A program made the position numbers and the translations under genes. The notes under the pieces were generated by a model. That model ran no database searches. It saw only the letters and a list, made by a program, of their open reading frames with translations, and was not told where the DNA came from. 43,649 nt of DNA. It comes from Bacteroidota bacterium (lineage in GTDB: Bacteria > Bacteroidota > Rhodothermia > Rhodothermales > Salinibacteraceae). Location of the stretch: the NCBI GenBank assembly GCA_009908725.1, contig JAAAOT010000270.1, positions 1 to 43,649 of the forward strand. Reading direction: 5' to 3'. Positions 7,278 to 16,832 of the stretch are shown here, piece after piece (the stretch's first letter is position 1; each line of letters opens with the position of its first letter).

Positions 7278-9191
7278 TTATCGCGATGAAGACGGCCCCG
7301 GGATGATGGGGAGCACGATGTGAGACGGATGGTCGGCCGAATGATGGACCGTATTCCGTGCCGTCGTCCACGTCGTATCAGCATGGTTGTCGCGGCCGGT
7401 ATTCAGGTTGCGTGTGAACCGAGGGAAGTTGCTGCTCGACACTTCGACGCGTATTCGATGGCCGGCTACGAAAGCGTTGCTCGTCGCATGCAGGTTGACG
7501 TCGACGCGGTAGACTTCGCCCTCTTCCATGCGGCTGACGCGATCATAGCCCTCGCGGTACCGCACCCTCTGGATGCCTTCCTGGATGTTATAGGCTGTTC
7601 CGTCGGGGGCGACGTCGACCAGCTTGACGGTGACGTCTGTGTCCGGAGCCGACGACGACAGGTAGATCGTGGCCTGGATCGGACCGGTTACCTCCACGCT
7701 CTCGTCCAGCGGGGTCGAGGTGTACACGAGCACGTCGTCCCGCATCTCCACGGCGCGCTGATCCCACGCGCCCTCGGCCTGCGGAGTCTGCGTGCAGCAA
7801 GCCTGGCCGCCAATGGTCGGCACCGGCGAGGCCGGATCGTACACAAAGGTGTCAGTAAACGCCTCGCCGGTAGGAGAGCCCGCGGCGTGGTCGGAAGGCG
7901 GTTCAGTCGAAAGCCGGCCATCTCCCATCCGGCTGTTGGCGTGGCCGTCGCTGTGGAGGAAGTACCTGGTTCGGTCGGTTTCCGGTAGCGGCCACGCGTC
8001 GGCCGACCGCCACTCGTTTTGTCCCATGAGGTAATACTGCACGGGCGAACGGTCGGTGATGCCGGTATCTTCGCCGCGGAGCCAGTGGTCGAACCAGTCG
8101 AGGTAGAGACGCCAGTAGTCCAACCGGGCGTCGCCCACGTTTCGCTCGCCGACGATCGTCTCGCCTGTGGCCTCGTGGTGGTCGCAGTGGGTCGTGGGGG
8201 CGATAATGATGAACTGGTTCTGTCGCGCCGACGCGCTCACTGCATTCGTCTGGAAGAGGTTGAAGAGCGCCAGCGCCTCGGAGACGCCGTAGTCATACCA
8301 GGAGGCGACCTGAAGCGCGGGTACGTCGAAGCGGTCGGCGTCCGTGACGAATGCGTACTGGTCCCACCACGGATCGTCAGGAGCATGCGAGACGAGATCT
8401 TCCCACAGGTTCGGCGGCGACTGAGACCGCCGCATCAGGTCGACGACGGGAAGCTCGTTCCAGAGGGCGGCCTCATCGATCTCGGGCAGTCGCGGGCGCA
8501 GGTCGAAGGCATCTGTGGCGCGGAGGAGATCATCGCGCGGCGTCCCGGCCGGGTAGCTCGGTCGAAGGCTCCATCCCTTCTCCCGAAACCACGTGAAGAT
8601 CATCGCGAGCTCGAATGCTCCTCCGTTGTTTGTCGCCCAGTTTCGATGTCGTTCGCCGTGGGTGTACATCGCCCCGGCGAACATCGGGACGGCGGCGGCA
8701 TGATTCGGATGCCGCTCTGCCGCCAACTGGATCTGGTTCTCGCCGCGATAAGAACAGCCGAAGGTTCCTACCTTGCCCGTCGACCAGGACTGTGCGGATA
8801 GCCAGCCGACCGTGTCGTAGCCGTCCTGGCGGTCATGCGCGGTCCACCGGTAGCGGCCCTCCGATTCGTACTTCCCCCGCATGTCCTGGACCGCTGCTAC
8901 GTAGCCCTGACCCGCAAAGAAACGGGCTGCGGCATGCTCGTCCGTGTCGTTCTTGTTATAGGGCGTGCGGATGAGGACGACCGGCTGTGGCATATCCGCC
9001 CCGACCGGGAAGTACAGGTCTGTCGCCAGCCGAACGCTGTCGCGCATTGGCACCATCACCGTTTTCTGCCGGCGCACGTCGTACTCCGCATCCGGCTGCG
9101 AAACCGGCTGGCCGTGGGCATGCGGTGCCCTCTCGGTGATGAGCAGGACGGCGAGGAGCGATGTCCATGTGCAGATGCGAAGACAGAGCAT
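7278..9191 (-). CDS. Exported CocE/NonD family hydrolase (S15-like)
   Basis: CocE/NonD proteins are serine hydrolases with an alpha/beta-hydrolase core and a C-terminal jelly-roll; known members cleave esters (cocaine), glutaryl-amides or X-Pro dipeptides. This 637-residue protein has a signal peptide (hydrophobic LLAVLLI, likely cut near HAHGQ). It starts the family fold with VMVPMRDSVRLATDLYFP, has VQDMRGKYESEG, and carries the nucleophile elbow GTFGCSYRG with Ser at about 147. The acid is probably in QVASWYDYG and the His in IIIAPTTHCDH. The last 200 residues are strand-rich and contain TPLDESVEVTGPIQATIYLSSSAPDTDV-like jelly-roll sequence. It is followed after 21 bp by the amino-acid permease, suggesting that the product released outside is an amino acid or amine. 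Confidence 0.9.
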   Translation of the reverse strand: MLCLRICTWTSLLAVLLITERAPHAHGQPVSQPDAEYDVRRQKTVMVPMRDSVRLATDLYFPVGADMPQPVVLIRTPYNKNDTDEHAAARFFAGQGYVAAVQDMRGKYESEGRYRWTAHDRQDGYDTVGWLSAQSWSTGKVGTFGCSYRGENQIQLAAERHPNHAAAVPMFAGAMYTHGERHRNWATNNGGAFELAMIFTWFREKGWSLRPSYPAGTPRDDLLRATDAFDLRPRLPEIDEAALWNELPVVDLMRRSQSPPNLWEDLVSHAPDDPWWDQYAFVTDADRFDVPALQVASWYDYGVSEALALFNLFQTNAVSASARQNQFIIIAPTTHCDHHEATGETIVGERNVGDARLDYWRLYLDWFDHWLRGEDTGITDRSPVQYYLMGQNEWRSADAWPLPETDRTRYFLHSDGHANSRMGDGRLSTEPPSDHAAGSPTGEAFTDTFVYDPASPVPTIGGQACCTQTPQAEGAWDQRAVEMRDDVLVYTSTPLDESVEVTGPIQATIYLSSSAPDTDVTVKLVDVAPDGTAYNIQEGIQRVRYREGYDRVSRMEEGEVYRVDVNLHATSNAFVAGHRIRVEVSSSNFPRFTRNLNTGRDNHADTTWTTARNTVHHSADHPSHIVLPIIPGPSSSR

Positions 9192-9253
9192 GTGTAGCAG
9201 GCCTCCGGGGCCGCAGGATGATTTGGGGAATGAATCGGCGAAGGACCTGGAGA

Positions 9254-10876
9254 TTACTCGGGAATGCGGGTGTCGGAGGCAAACTGCTCGAAGAGGCTGG
9301 TATCGGACGGCTCCTCGAAGTCGGGCGCCGGAAGTGAGACGTGGTCAGGAATGTCGCCGAACGACCCGGTCTTCAGAAACGACAGTACCTGCGCCTGCAC
9401 CTCAGGATGAAATTGGCGTGCCTCGCGAATGGCGAGGTGGGTGCCGTTCTCGACGTGTAGCAGGTGACTCGTCGGTAGGTCCTCCTGGATGGCGCGCGCA
9501 TTCTCGATCGGCGTCGAACGGTCGAGGTCGCCCTGAATCATCAGGACGGGCACATCGATCGAAAAGCCGGTGCGGAAGGCGTCACCGACGTCCGGGGTGG
9601 GAGCGAGGTCGCGCGTGGAGTCATAGAAGTGATTGATCGGCCCGACCCACGAAGTGGCCGTATCGGCCTGAAGGGTTCGTCTCCGTTGTGCCGAAATTCC
9701 GAGGCTGTGGTCAATCAGCGGGAAGATGAGAGTAACACGGTCAGACTGCCGGCTCCGGTACGCAAGGGCGGCTAGATACCGAAAGTCTCCGTCTTGCATC
9801 TCGAGGATGAATCGGGGCCACCGAGCGAGTCCTTCCCGGGTATAGTAATCCGGCGCGAAGCGCTTCAATGCCTGCTGCAGATCGTATCGGCCGACGACGA
9901 CGGTGACGAGCTCACCCGTCTTTGGATGGGGTACCGTCACGGTTTCGGGTTGCTCTTCCAGCCGATCGAGAAGCGAGCGGATGGCGGCTTCAAGGCCGTC
10001 CTCAGGTAGCGCGCCCTGGAGATCGGGGTCTGACTCCGCCAGGCGGATGATGCGCTGATGAGCGGCCCAGACGTGAGACGGACGGTCGTAGGCGTAGTCC
10101 AGCGGCTCGATGCCGCCCAGAAGGGCACGGGCGACGCGCTCGGGATGGCGCTTCATGAACGCAAAGCTCCACTGGCTGCCAAAGCTATTTCCCCGAAGAA
10201 TGATCTGCTCGTAGCCGAGGGCCGCCCGCAGGTCGTTTACGTCGTCGACCGCATTCAATATGTCGTAACCGGAGAGGTCTACTCCGCGCGCCTCCCACGC
10301 ATTGAGAGCCGACGTGAAGCCGTTTCGATAGGCGTCCCGTAAGACTTTCGGATCGCCGGGCACGTTCAGGGGCACCCCGCTCACCGTCATGTTCATGTCG
10401 GGCACGAAGGGCACGTCGACGTTGGGGTTGCCGCGCTGGTCGACGAGGACGAAGTCGCCGACCGACGTGAAGAACTCGATCATCTGCTGACCGTCCGCAT
10501 CGGTGAGCTCCTCACGATCGATCGTGCTTCCCGGGCCACCGGGTAGGTAGAAGACAGGCGGACCGTCGGCCCCCTCCTGTGCCGGGAATCGGCGGAATCG
10601 CACGGTGATGGTGCGCGACGTCGCGGTGCGCCGGTTCTCCGGGACGAACACGATGCCTTCCTCGTATTCAAGGTGCAATCCATTCTCCGCACCTAGAATG
10701 GCCGGCGTAATGTGCACGGTGCCCGGTTCCGGATGCTCGCTCTGTGCGGCGACGTCGTTCGCCACCAGCATGAGCCCTATTGCCAGCAAGAGCTTGATGG
10801 CGAGCACCATGTCACCAGTGAGCAGCCGTCTTGTGAAGGCGGTGGCGTTGGATAGGTGTAGAGCGCTAACTTTCAT
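9254..10876 (-). CDS. Exported alpha/beta hydrolase, S33 peptidase-like (proline iminopeptidase/tripeptidyl aminopeptidase type)
   Basis: A 540-residue secreted alpha/beta hydrolase. The hydrophobic signal (LAIKLLLAIGLMLVAND, cut near VAAQ) may be read from the ATG at 10876 or a later one at 10810. The body has the S33 landmarks: FYLPGGPGS with the oxyanion glycines, FVLVDQRGNPNVD, the nucleophile elbow ILRGNSFGSQWS (Ser at about 231 from the first Met), VLMIQGDLDRSTP with the acid, and VENGTHLAIRE with the His. A C-terminal TAP-like segment completes the family architecture. Such enzymes remove N-terminal residues or short peptides, or act as esterases. It lies 62 bp upstream of the CocE hydrolase gene, forming an exported hydrolase pair. 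Confidence 0.85.
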   Translation of the reverse strand: MKVSALHLSNATAFTRRLLTGDMVLAIKLLLAIGLMLVANDVAAQSEHPEPGTVHITPAILGAENGLHLEYEEGIVFVPENRRTATSRTITVRFRRFPAQEGADGPPVFYLPGGPGSTIDREELTDADGQQMIEFFTSVGDFVLVDQRGNPNVDVPFVPDMNMTVSGVPLNVPGDPKVLRDAYRNGFTSALNAWEARGVDLSGYDILNAVDDVNDLRAALGYEQIILRGNSFGSQWSFAFMKRHPERVARALLGGIEPLDYAYDRPSHVWAAHQRIIRLAESDPDLQGALPEDGLEAAIRSLLDRLEEQPETVTVPHPKTGELVTVVVGRYDLQQALKRFAPDYYTREGLARWPRFILEMQDGDFRYLAALAYRSRQSDRVTLIFPLIDHSLGISAQRRRTLQADTATSWVGPINHFYDSTRDLAPTPDVGDAFRTGFSIDVPVLMIQGDLDRSTPIENARAIQEDLPTSHLLHVENGTHLAIREARQFHPEVQAQVLSFLKTGSFGDIPDHVSLPAPDFEEPSDTSLFEQFASDTRIPE

Positions 10877-10991
10877 GTCGATCGTCAGGGGTCGAGCTCA
10901 ATGAACGGGGGGGCTGGGGCGAGCAGTGGGCGCGGGCGTAGGAAGGGGACATTGACCGCTCGAAACCGGCCTGCACTGTGCAGGTCAGCGT

Positions 10992-11999
10992 CTACGTGGT
11001 GGCGAACCAGCGGCCGGCCCGGGCCAGGTCGACGTTCCCGCCACTTATGATCGCGCCGACGCGGCCGCCGGACGGATCCACGATGCCCTCGAATAGCGCG
11101 GCGGCGGCGAGCGCTCCGGTCGGCTCAACCACGATCTTCATTCGCTCCCACAGGAACCTCATGGCCCGGATAAGCGCCTCATCCGAGACGGTCACGATGT
11201 CGTCGACGTAATGCAGGACGAGCGGGAATGTGACTTCACCCAGGGATGGGGTGCGCGCGCCGTCGGCAATGGTATCCGGATTTGTGACAGTCTGCAGCGT
11301 GCCGGTACGGAGGGAGCGCGCAGCGTCGTCGCCCGCGTCCGGCTCGACGCCAATGATGCGGCAGTCCGGCGAGAGCACGTCGGCCGCCATAGCGCAGCCG
11401 GAGAGCAGTCCGCCCCCGCCGCAGCAGACCACCAGCGTGTCGAGTTCGCCGACCTCGTCGATCAGCTCTTTGCCGGCCGTACCCTGGCCGGCTACGACGT
11501 GAGGGTGGTCGAACGAGGGGATAAGGGTCAGGTCGCGCTCGTCAGCAATCTCTGCGGCCAGTTCTTCTCGAACAGTCGTCTCTGGGTCGTACAGTACGAT
11601 CTCGGCGCCGTAGCCTCGAGTGGCGTCAAGCTTGACGTCGGGAGCATTTTTCGGCATGACGATCGTAGCGGGCATACCGAGCAGCTGCGCCGAAAGGGCG
11701 ATCGCCTGAGCGTGGTTTCCTGACGAGTACGCAATCACGCCGCGCTCTTTCTCCATGGGCGAAAACTGAGACAGCGCGTTGTACGCACCGCGAAATTTGA
11801 ACGCCCCCACCCGTTGGAAATTCTCGCATTTGAAGAACACCTTGGCTCCCACCCGCTCGTTTGCGGTCCGCGACGTCAGCACCGGGGTCCGGTGCGCGAG
11901 GCCGTCGAGACGCGCGGCCGCCGCCATCACGTCGGCGGGTTGCACGGGAAGGTCGGGTTGGGTAGCGCGGCTGGGAGGCGTGTGCGATTGGTCGGGCAT
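10992..11999 (-). CDS. PLP-dependent threonine/serine dehydratase (short, catabolic-type)
   Basis: Threonine/serine ammonia-lyase converts threonine to 2-oxobutyrate (or serine to pyruvate) and ammonia. The 335-residue protein is a fold-type II PLP enzyme. The Schiff-base Lys is at about 68 in VGAFKFRGAYNAL; the substrate loop is YSSGNHAQA; the phosphate-binding glycine loop is CCGGGGLLSG; a late SGGNVD segment contacts the pyridine ring. There is no C-terminal ACT domain, so it resembles TdcB or serine racemase rather than isoleucine-regulated IlvA. I chose the ATG at 11999 (MPDQSHT); the extension to 12044 begins with GTG and is low-complexity. It sits between the TonB receptor and the S33 hydrolase, and the same strand run ends with ridA, its usual housekeeping partner. 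Confidence 0.9.
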   Translation of the reverse strand: MPDQSHTPPSRATQPDLPVQPADVMAAAARLDGLAHRTPVLTSRTANERVGAKVFFKCENFQRVGAFKFRGAYNALSQFSPMEKERGVIAYSSGNHAQAIALSAQLLGMPATIVMPKNAPDVKLDATRGYGAEIVLYDPETTVREELAAEIADERDLTLIPSFDHPHVVAGQGTAGKELIDEVGELDTLVVCCGGGGLLSGCAMAADVLSPDCRIIGVEPDAGDDAARSLRTGTLQTVTNPDTIADGARTPSLGEVTFPLVLHYVDDIVTVSDEALIRAMRFLWERMKIVVEPTGALAAAALFEGIVDPSGGRVGAIISGGNVDLARAGRWFATT

Positions 12000-12069
12000 G
12001 GCACGCGGGCGAGGTCCGAGGGCGAGGTGCAGTGGTGGCGACACGGTGCAGCGAAGACGACGGTTGGGG

Positions 12070-14562
12070 TCAGTTGATGCTGACTGTGAGGCGCACGCCG
12101 AACACCCGGGGCCGCGGGGAGACCTGAAGGCCGCTCAATGAGAAACTCGACGTGCGAATGCCGACGAAGTAGTCACTGTCGAACGCGTTCTCGACGTAGG
12201 TGCTAAGCCGAAACCGATCGGCGATGACACCGGCGGAGAAGTCCCAGGTCGTGTAACTGGGAACGAAGAATTCCTCTCGTGCAGCGATGTCCTCAAATCG
12301 TTCGCCGGTGTAAGCCACCTGTCCGCGTACGAACCCGATCAGCCGGTCGGTAAGGCGCGTCTCGTAGCGGGCGAATGCATTGGCCGTCCAGTTCGGCGCA
12401 CGGGGGAGCGGACCGCCGGAGAGGTCGGCCTGCTCGCCTTCGACGTTGGCTCTGGGGAAGCGTTCGAATGTAGCGTCGAGGTACCCGAGCCCACCACCCA
12501 TGCGAAGCCCGTCGACCGGGACGGCCGAGAGTTGCACCTCAAGCCCGCGGCTTTCCGCTTCTGCCGCGTTCTGCGTATCGAAGAACGGCGTTCCGGTGGA
12601 TATGTCGACCGAGTTTACCTGCAGGTTATTCCAGTTCATCCAGAACCCGCTGAGGGCGAACCGGAGCCTGTTTTGGAGCACATCGCCCTTCAGGCCGACC
12701 TCGTAGTTCCAGAGCGTCTCCTCGTCGAATGTGGGTTCGCCCTGCGTCTGGTTCTCGTTGAATCCGCCGGCCTTGTACCCTCGAGAGATCGTCCCGTACA
12801 GGTTGATGGTCTCCGTCGCGTGATAGGTGGCCGCGAACCGGGGAGACACGTCGGTGAACGAGATCGTCCCGTCCGTCTCCCGAGCAATGAACTCGCCGGG
12901 GAAGCCCGGGTCGTCCGGGTTGAGCCGAAGAGCGAAAACGCGGCTGTCGTCCTCACTGCTCACGTCATCGTGGGTGTACCGGAGGCCCGCCAGCAGATCC
13001 AGGCGCTCCCAGAGCGTGACGCTCACCTCGCCAAAGACACCAATCGACTCGGTAGTGCGCAGCGTCTCCCCATCGTCAAACTGGAGCGGAATATCCGCGA
13101 CGAACGGTGCAAACGGCGTGTCTTCGCCGAAGAACCCCGCGACGTCGAACCGGGTCTTGTCCTCGGCATAGTTCCCTCCGATGAGCCACGTGAACGAGCC
13201 ATCGTCATCGGACTGAACGCGCAATTCCTGGCTGAATGAATCGAGCGTTTCCTCCACGTCCCGCGTTACGAACGTCATCGATGTATTGTCCTCGTCGCCC
13301 CGCGATTCGGAGACATTGTCGATCACCCCCGTCAGCGAGATCACTGAGAACGCGTCGAACTGGTACTCGGCGCGCCCCATCAGCCGCGTGGACCGCAGCT
13401 CCGACGTAAACTCGACGTCCGTACTGATCTGGTCTTCGTTCTCCGGAAAGATGCCCTGACCCTCCAGCATCGGCTCTTGAAAGCCAAGCGCCACGAGCGC
13501 CGGATTCATGGTTCCAGATGGGAGGATGGTCGGGTACCCCTGGCCAAACACCGAGTGGGTGAACGCCGCGTCGATGACGAGGGCCGACGTCGGTTCGTAG
13601 CGTAACGCGAGTCGCCCGCCCCACTCATCGCGATCGTTCGTGTTGCCGGCCGGTCCAAGATCTTCGAGGAAGCCATCGCTATGCTCGTAAAACCCGCTGG
13701 CCCTGGCGTACAGGTTGTCCGTCAGTGGCACGTTGGCCACGCCGCGTCCCGATACGGTATTGAAGCTTGCGTACGACCCGCCGACTTCGACGTAAGGCGT
13801 TGCGTTCGGCTTGACAGTCGTGATGTTGATCGCGCCCGCGATCGCGTTTCGTCCGAAGTGCGTTCCCTGAGGCCCCCGCAGGACCTCGATTCGGGAAACG
13901 TCGACGAGGTTGGCGTTGAGGCCGATGTCGGAGGAGGAGGGCGTAACATTCAGACCGTCGATGTAAACACCGTACGTATTGTTCTGACCGCCCAGGTTGC
14001 TAACGCCCCGAATCGTGATGTCGGAGGTCGACCGGCGTCCCGTGTTCTGAAACGTGACGTTGGGCGTAAGATCCGCATAGTCCTGGACCTCATTTACGCG
14101 AATCTCTTCCAGGTCGGCCGCGGTGAAGGCGGTCGCTGAAATCGGCACCTCTCGGAGGTTCTGCGTCCGGTTCTGGGCCGTCACGATCACCTCCCGTATC
14201 TCCTCCGTAGAGAGGCGCAGGGAGAAGTTCACCGTGGTCTCGTCTCCGTTAAGCGTGACCTGCTTCCGGCTCTCGACGTATCCGACGAACCGGGCAATCA
14301 GAGTGTACGAGCCTGACGGGATATCCTCGATCGCGTACCGCCCCTGCGAATTCGTGGCCGAGCCGTAGGCCTGCCCTCGCTCATTGATAAAGACGCTCGC
14401 TCCCGGGAGCGCTCTGCCTTCACGGTCAGTCACGACCCCGGTCACGGTCGTACCCTGGCCGTGTGCGTTGACCGGTACGGCCAGTATCGCCGCCAACGCG
14501 GCAACAGCAATCCATCGGATAATTTCGGGTCGGGGTTGCATGCCGGTCGGTTGATTGTTCAC
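12070..14562 (-). CDS. TonB-dependent outer-membrane receptor
   Basis: An 830-residue receptor that would import a ligand across the outer membrane using TonB energy. The order is: signal peptide (about 1-36, ending NAHGQG), a CarboxypepD_reg-like domain (GVVTDREGRALPGASVFINERG to about 115), plug domain (about 125-245; VPISATAFTAADLEEI, TIRGVSN, VYIDGLNV, EVLRGPQGTHFGRNAIAGAINI), then a beta-barrel ending in PRVFGVRLTVSIN. It lacks the SusC-type signature and its plug resembles Proteobacterial siderophore/small-molecule receptors, so it is probably not a SusCD-type glycan receptor. No SusD gene is next to it. It has its own upstream gap of 173 bp with an AT-rich inverted repeat (14608-14628), so it may be a regulated transcription start inside the island. 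Confidence 0.93.
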   Translation of the reverse strand: MNNQPTGMQPRPEIIRWIAVAALAAILAVPVNAHGQGTTVTGVVTDREGRALPGASVFINERGQAYGSATNSQGRYAIEDIPSGSYTLIARFVGYVESRKQVTLNGDETTVNFSLRLSTEEIREVIVTAQNRTQNLREVPISATAFTAADLEEIRVNEVQDYADLTPNVTFQNTGRRSTSDITIRGVSNLGGQNNTYGVYIDGLNVTPSSSDIGLNANLVDVSRIEVLRGPQGTHFGRNAIAGAINITTVKPNATPYVEVGGSYASFNTVSGRGVANVPLTDNLYARASGFYEHSDGFLEDLGPAGNTNDRDEWGGRLALRYEPTSALVIDAAFTHSVFGQGYPTILPSGTMNPALVALGFQEPMLEGQGIFPENEDQISTDVEFTSELRSTRLMGRAEYQFDAFSVISLTGVIDNVSESRGDEDNTSMTFVTRDVEETLDSFSQELRVQSDDDGSFTWLIGGNYAEDKTRFDVAGFFGEDTPFAPFVADIPLQFDDGETLRTTESIGVFGEVSVTLWERLDLLAGLRYTHDDVSSEDDSRVFALRLNPDDPGFPGEFIARETDGTISFTDVSPRFAATYHATETINLYGTISRGYKAGGFNENQTQGEPTFDEETLWNYEVGLKGDVLQNRLRFALSGFWMNWNNLQVNSVDISTGTPFFDTQNAAEAESRGLEVQLSAVPVDGLRMGGGLGYLDATFERFPRANVEGEQADLSGGPLPRAPNWTANAFARYETRLTDRLIGFVRGQVAYTGERFEDIAAREEFFVPSYTTWDFSAGVIADRFRLSTYVENAFDSDYFVGIRTSSFSLSGLQVSPRPRVFGVRLTVSIN

Positions 14563-14607
14563 AGGAGTACGCGGCGACGCTCTTCATACACACTTCGAAT
14601 ATTAAAG

Positions 14608-14628
14608 TATTTTACAGAACGTAAAATA
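14608..14628. promoter_or_regulatory. Inverted repeat upstream of the TonB receptor, candidate operator
   Basis: TATTTTAC and GTAAAATA face each other across 5 bp (AGAAC), centred 56 bp upstream of the receptor start, in the most AT-rich stretch of the gap. The word TTTTACAGAnCGnAAA recurs at the start codon of the PAS-HTH regulator gene (21568-21588). It may be the operator of that regulator; this is inference from the shared word. Confidence 0.5.
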
Positions 14629-14735
14629 TCAAGTATCACAAAGCGCTTCCAGCGAGGAGCATCCCGGAAGGCTCGTTGTGCCCTGCCCCGACACACGTTC
14701 CGGACACGGTCGTGTGGAACGATCACTCGCAGTTA

Positions 14736-16763
14736 TCAGCCTGTGGGGTCGTAGCCTGGCGCCCAGCGCATCCCCTCTGGTAAGATCCGGGGGGCCTGGG
14801 GAGAAATTCTTGCCACGCGCCCGGTGTCCGCTGCATAGGCTCTGTCCGGTGCATCGGAGGGTCTTTCCGCCGTGGGAAGACGGATATCAACGCGCTCAAT
14901 CCGAACCTGAAAGAGATCAGTAGGCGGACGTACATAGGGAGTGCTCCGTCCCAGCAGTTGGAGCTCAGCACGATGGCCTTTTGCGAGCGAATACGCATTC
15001 GGGTAGAGTTGAAAAACGAACGACGTGGCTCCACCTGACCCGTGCGCGGCCGCCATGGGCCGCGTAATCCCCTGCGTTATGAGGGTTCGCGTTTTCTCTT
15101 CCGGGTCGATATCCCACAGGCGCCCGACAATCAGAGCGTTCTCCTCGGCGCGGATCGACACAGTGGCCTGTATCGTCGGGGAGCCCATCAGCGTGACGTT
15201 GCGCCCGACGGGGGGAAATGTGTAGGATGCCGTCCCGGGCGCGGCTGAGCGAGCGGTGCGGCGACACGACGAAGATGGAATCTCCGGGCTTTGCCCGCTG
15301 GGCGGGTCGATGAGTCGAGAAACACGCCGGTTCTCAGCATCGGACCGGACCGTCGCCTGCGTGCTGTCGACGAGGCGGAGCTCGCCTGCCGAAAGCTCCC
15401 TCCAGGTCTCCGCATGGTGCCGTTGCCCGAAACCTCCCTCACAGGACTGCACGAATGCTTCCACCCCGGTCGGCGTCGGCCCCTCGTCGTCCTGCAGATG
15501 CCGCTGAAACCAGGCCATCGCTCGGGGCGCCAGCAGGGACGCACTGGTCTGGTTCGCGCGTCGGTGCCCGAAGTCGCCATAGAGCTGGGCAACCGTGGCC
15601 TCAGGATAAGCTTCCCGGACGCGTTGTACCCATCGAAGCGCTTCTGTCACCGGGAAGATGTCGTCGGTGAATCCGTTTGCGATGAGGGTCGGAGCTGGCG
15701 GACGGTCCATCGGAAGGCTGATCGCCGCGTGATGCTGTGTGAATTCACGGGCGGCGTGTCGGGACGTCTCTGTGGACGGTGCGCTACTCGGGAAAGCCTC
15801 GAACCAGGTCGATAAGTCGATCGAAGAGTCGGCGTTCGGTGGCGCGTTGTAGTGTGACTGTCCCTGTCGCCACAGCCCCTGCACGATGCTCTGCTTGAGA
15901 ACGCCCAGCGGAGCCCGCGAGAGTGTGTCGGAGCCAATGGCGTAGTCGAGAGCACGACCGTTGGGGGCCAGCGCGTAGGTCAGGTCCGACCATGCGATGA
16001 AGGGCACCGCCGCCCCAATCTGCATAGCGATGCCGTGTTCGGGGCTGGTCCATGGAGCGTAGCTGCCGTCCGGCTCCTGAATGCGGTCGCGGAGCGTGGC
16101 TAAGAGTAGCCCCCGGCCGCCGCCGTACGATCCGCCCTGCACTCCAATTGCAGGCTCGACCAGTCCTGCGTCAACGAGTCGTCCCGATAAGTACTGTACG
16201 TCGCGAATGCTGTGGCGTGCATCGCCGAGATGGTCCCATCCCCGCGTGCAGGCCTCTGGGGTCGCCCGGCGCGAGGCCTCTGTCCCGCATGAGGCTCCGC
16301 GGCCGCGAGCGGTGAATGTCATCACGGCGAAGCCTGAATCCGTGTACGTGGTATAGGTCGAGCGCCCACGCGCGCCGCCCAGGTACGGGCCGTCCTTGGT
16401 ACCGTTGTACCCGTGCATGCGCACCACGAGCGGGAACGGAGCCTCGGCGATGCTGTCGGCCGGGAAAGCGACGTTCACATCCAGTGGCACCCCGTCGAAA
16501 GAGGGCACTCTCGTTTCGATCGACCCTTCACAGTATCGCATACCGTCGACCGGGATGCACTCGATCCGGTCGAACACCCGGTCGACGCTGGCGGGTGGCG
16601 ACGGGATCTCCGAAGTGTCCGCCCCACACCCGGCAATACCCACAAGGACCACAGCCACGATCAGGAGCACGGAGCCGACACCGAAGGTCCGTGATAAGAG
16701 ACGTGCTGACAATGCTCGCGGTCGTGACGTTGGCCGACGGACACCAGAACGAGGGATGAGCAT
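14736..16763 (-). CDS. CocE/S15 family hydrolase, lipoprotein
   Basis: A 675-residue serine hydrolase of the X-Pro dipeptidyl-peptidase (S15)/CocE class, anchored as a lipoprotein: an arginine-rich N-terminus, the hydrophobic stretch LLIVAVVLVGIAG and a lipobox Cys at about 46. The core reads FDGVPLDVNVAFP, VVRMHGYNGTKDGPY and TARGRGASCG, and has the nucleophile elbow GVQGGSYGGGRG (Ser at about 212). The acid is probably in LIANGFTDDIFP and the His in YGDFGHRRA. Near residue 540 a strand-rich jelly-roll begins (GSPTIQATVSIRAEENALIVGRLWDI), as in the family. It is clearly different from the other CocE gene at 7278-9191, so the island holds two diverged members. It lies 69 bp downstream of the SDR gene and 173 bp upstream of the TonB receptor. 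Confidence 0.87.
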   Translation of the reverse strand: MLIPRSGVRRPTSRPRALSARLLSRTFGVGSVLLIVAVVLVGIAGCGADTSEIPSPPASVDRVFDRIECIPVDGMRYCEGSIETRVPSFDGVPLDVNVAFPADSIAEAPFPLVVRMHGYNGTKDGPYLGGARGRSTYTTYTDSGFAVMTFTARGRGASCGTEASRRATPEACTRGWDHLGDARHSIRDVQYLSGRLVDAGLVEPAIGVQGGSYGGGRGLLLATLRDRIQEPDGSYAPWTSPEHGIAMQIGAAVPFIAWSDLTYALAPNGRALDYAIGSDTLSRAPLGVLKQSIVQGLWRQGQSHYNAPPNADSSIDLSTWFEAFPSSAPSTETSRHAAREFTQHHAAISLPMDRPPAPTLIANGFTDDIFPVTEALRWVQRVREAYPEATVAQLYGDFGHRRANQTSASLLAPRAMAWFQRHLQDDEGPTPTGVEAFVQSCEGGFGQRHHAETWRELSAGELRLVDSTQATVRSDAENRRVSRLIDPPSGQSPEIPSSSCRRTARSAAPGTASYTFPPVGRNVTLMGSPTIQATVSIRAEENALIVGRLWDIDPEEKTRTLITQGITRPMAAAHGSGGATSFVFQLYPNAYSLAKGHRAELQLLGRSTPYVRPPTDLFQVRIERVDIRLPTAERPSDAPDRAYAADTGRVARISPQAPRILPEGMRWAPGYDPTG

Positions 16764-16832
16764 AGGGCGACTTCGGTGATAGGAGAGAAATTGTAGGAAC
16801 CAAGTACCCGGCGGGAGGAAGGAGCGACGGCT

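Noticed and set aside
5716-7371. Long minus-strand open frame running into the dehydrogenase gene
   Set aside because: It is a low-complexity, arginine-rich shadow of the permease gene in another frame; the dehydrogenase family similarity starts only at the ATG at 5715, and no joined protein is plausible.
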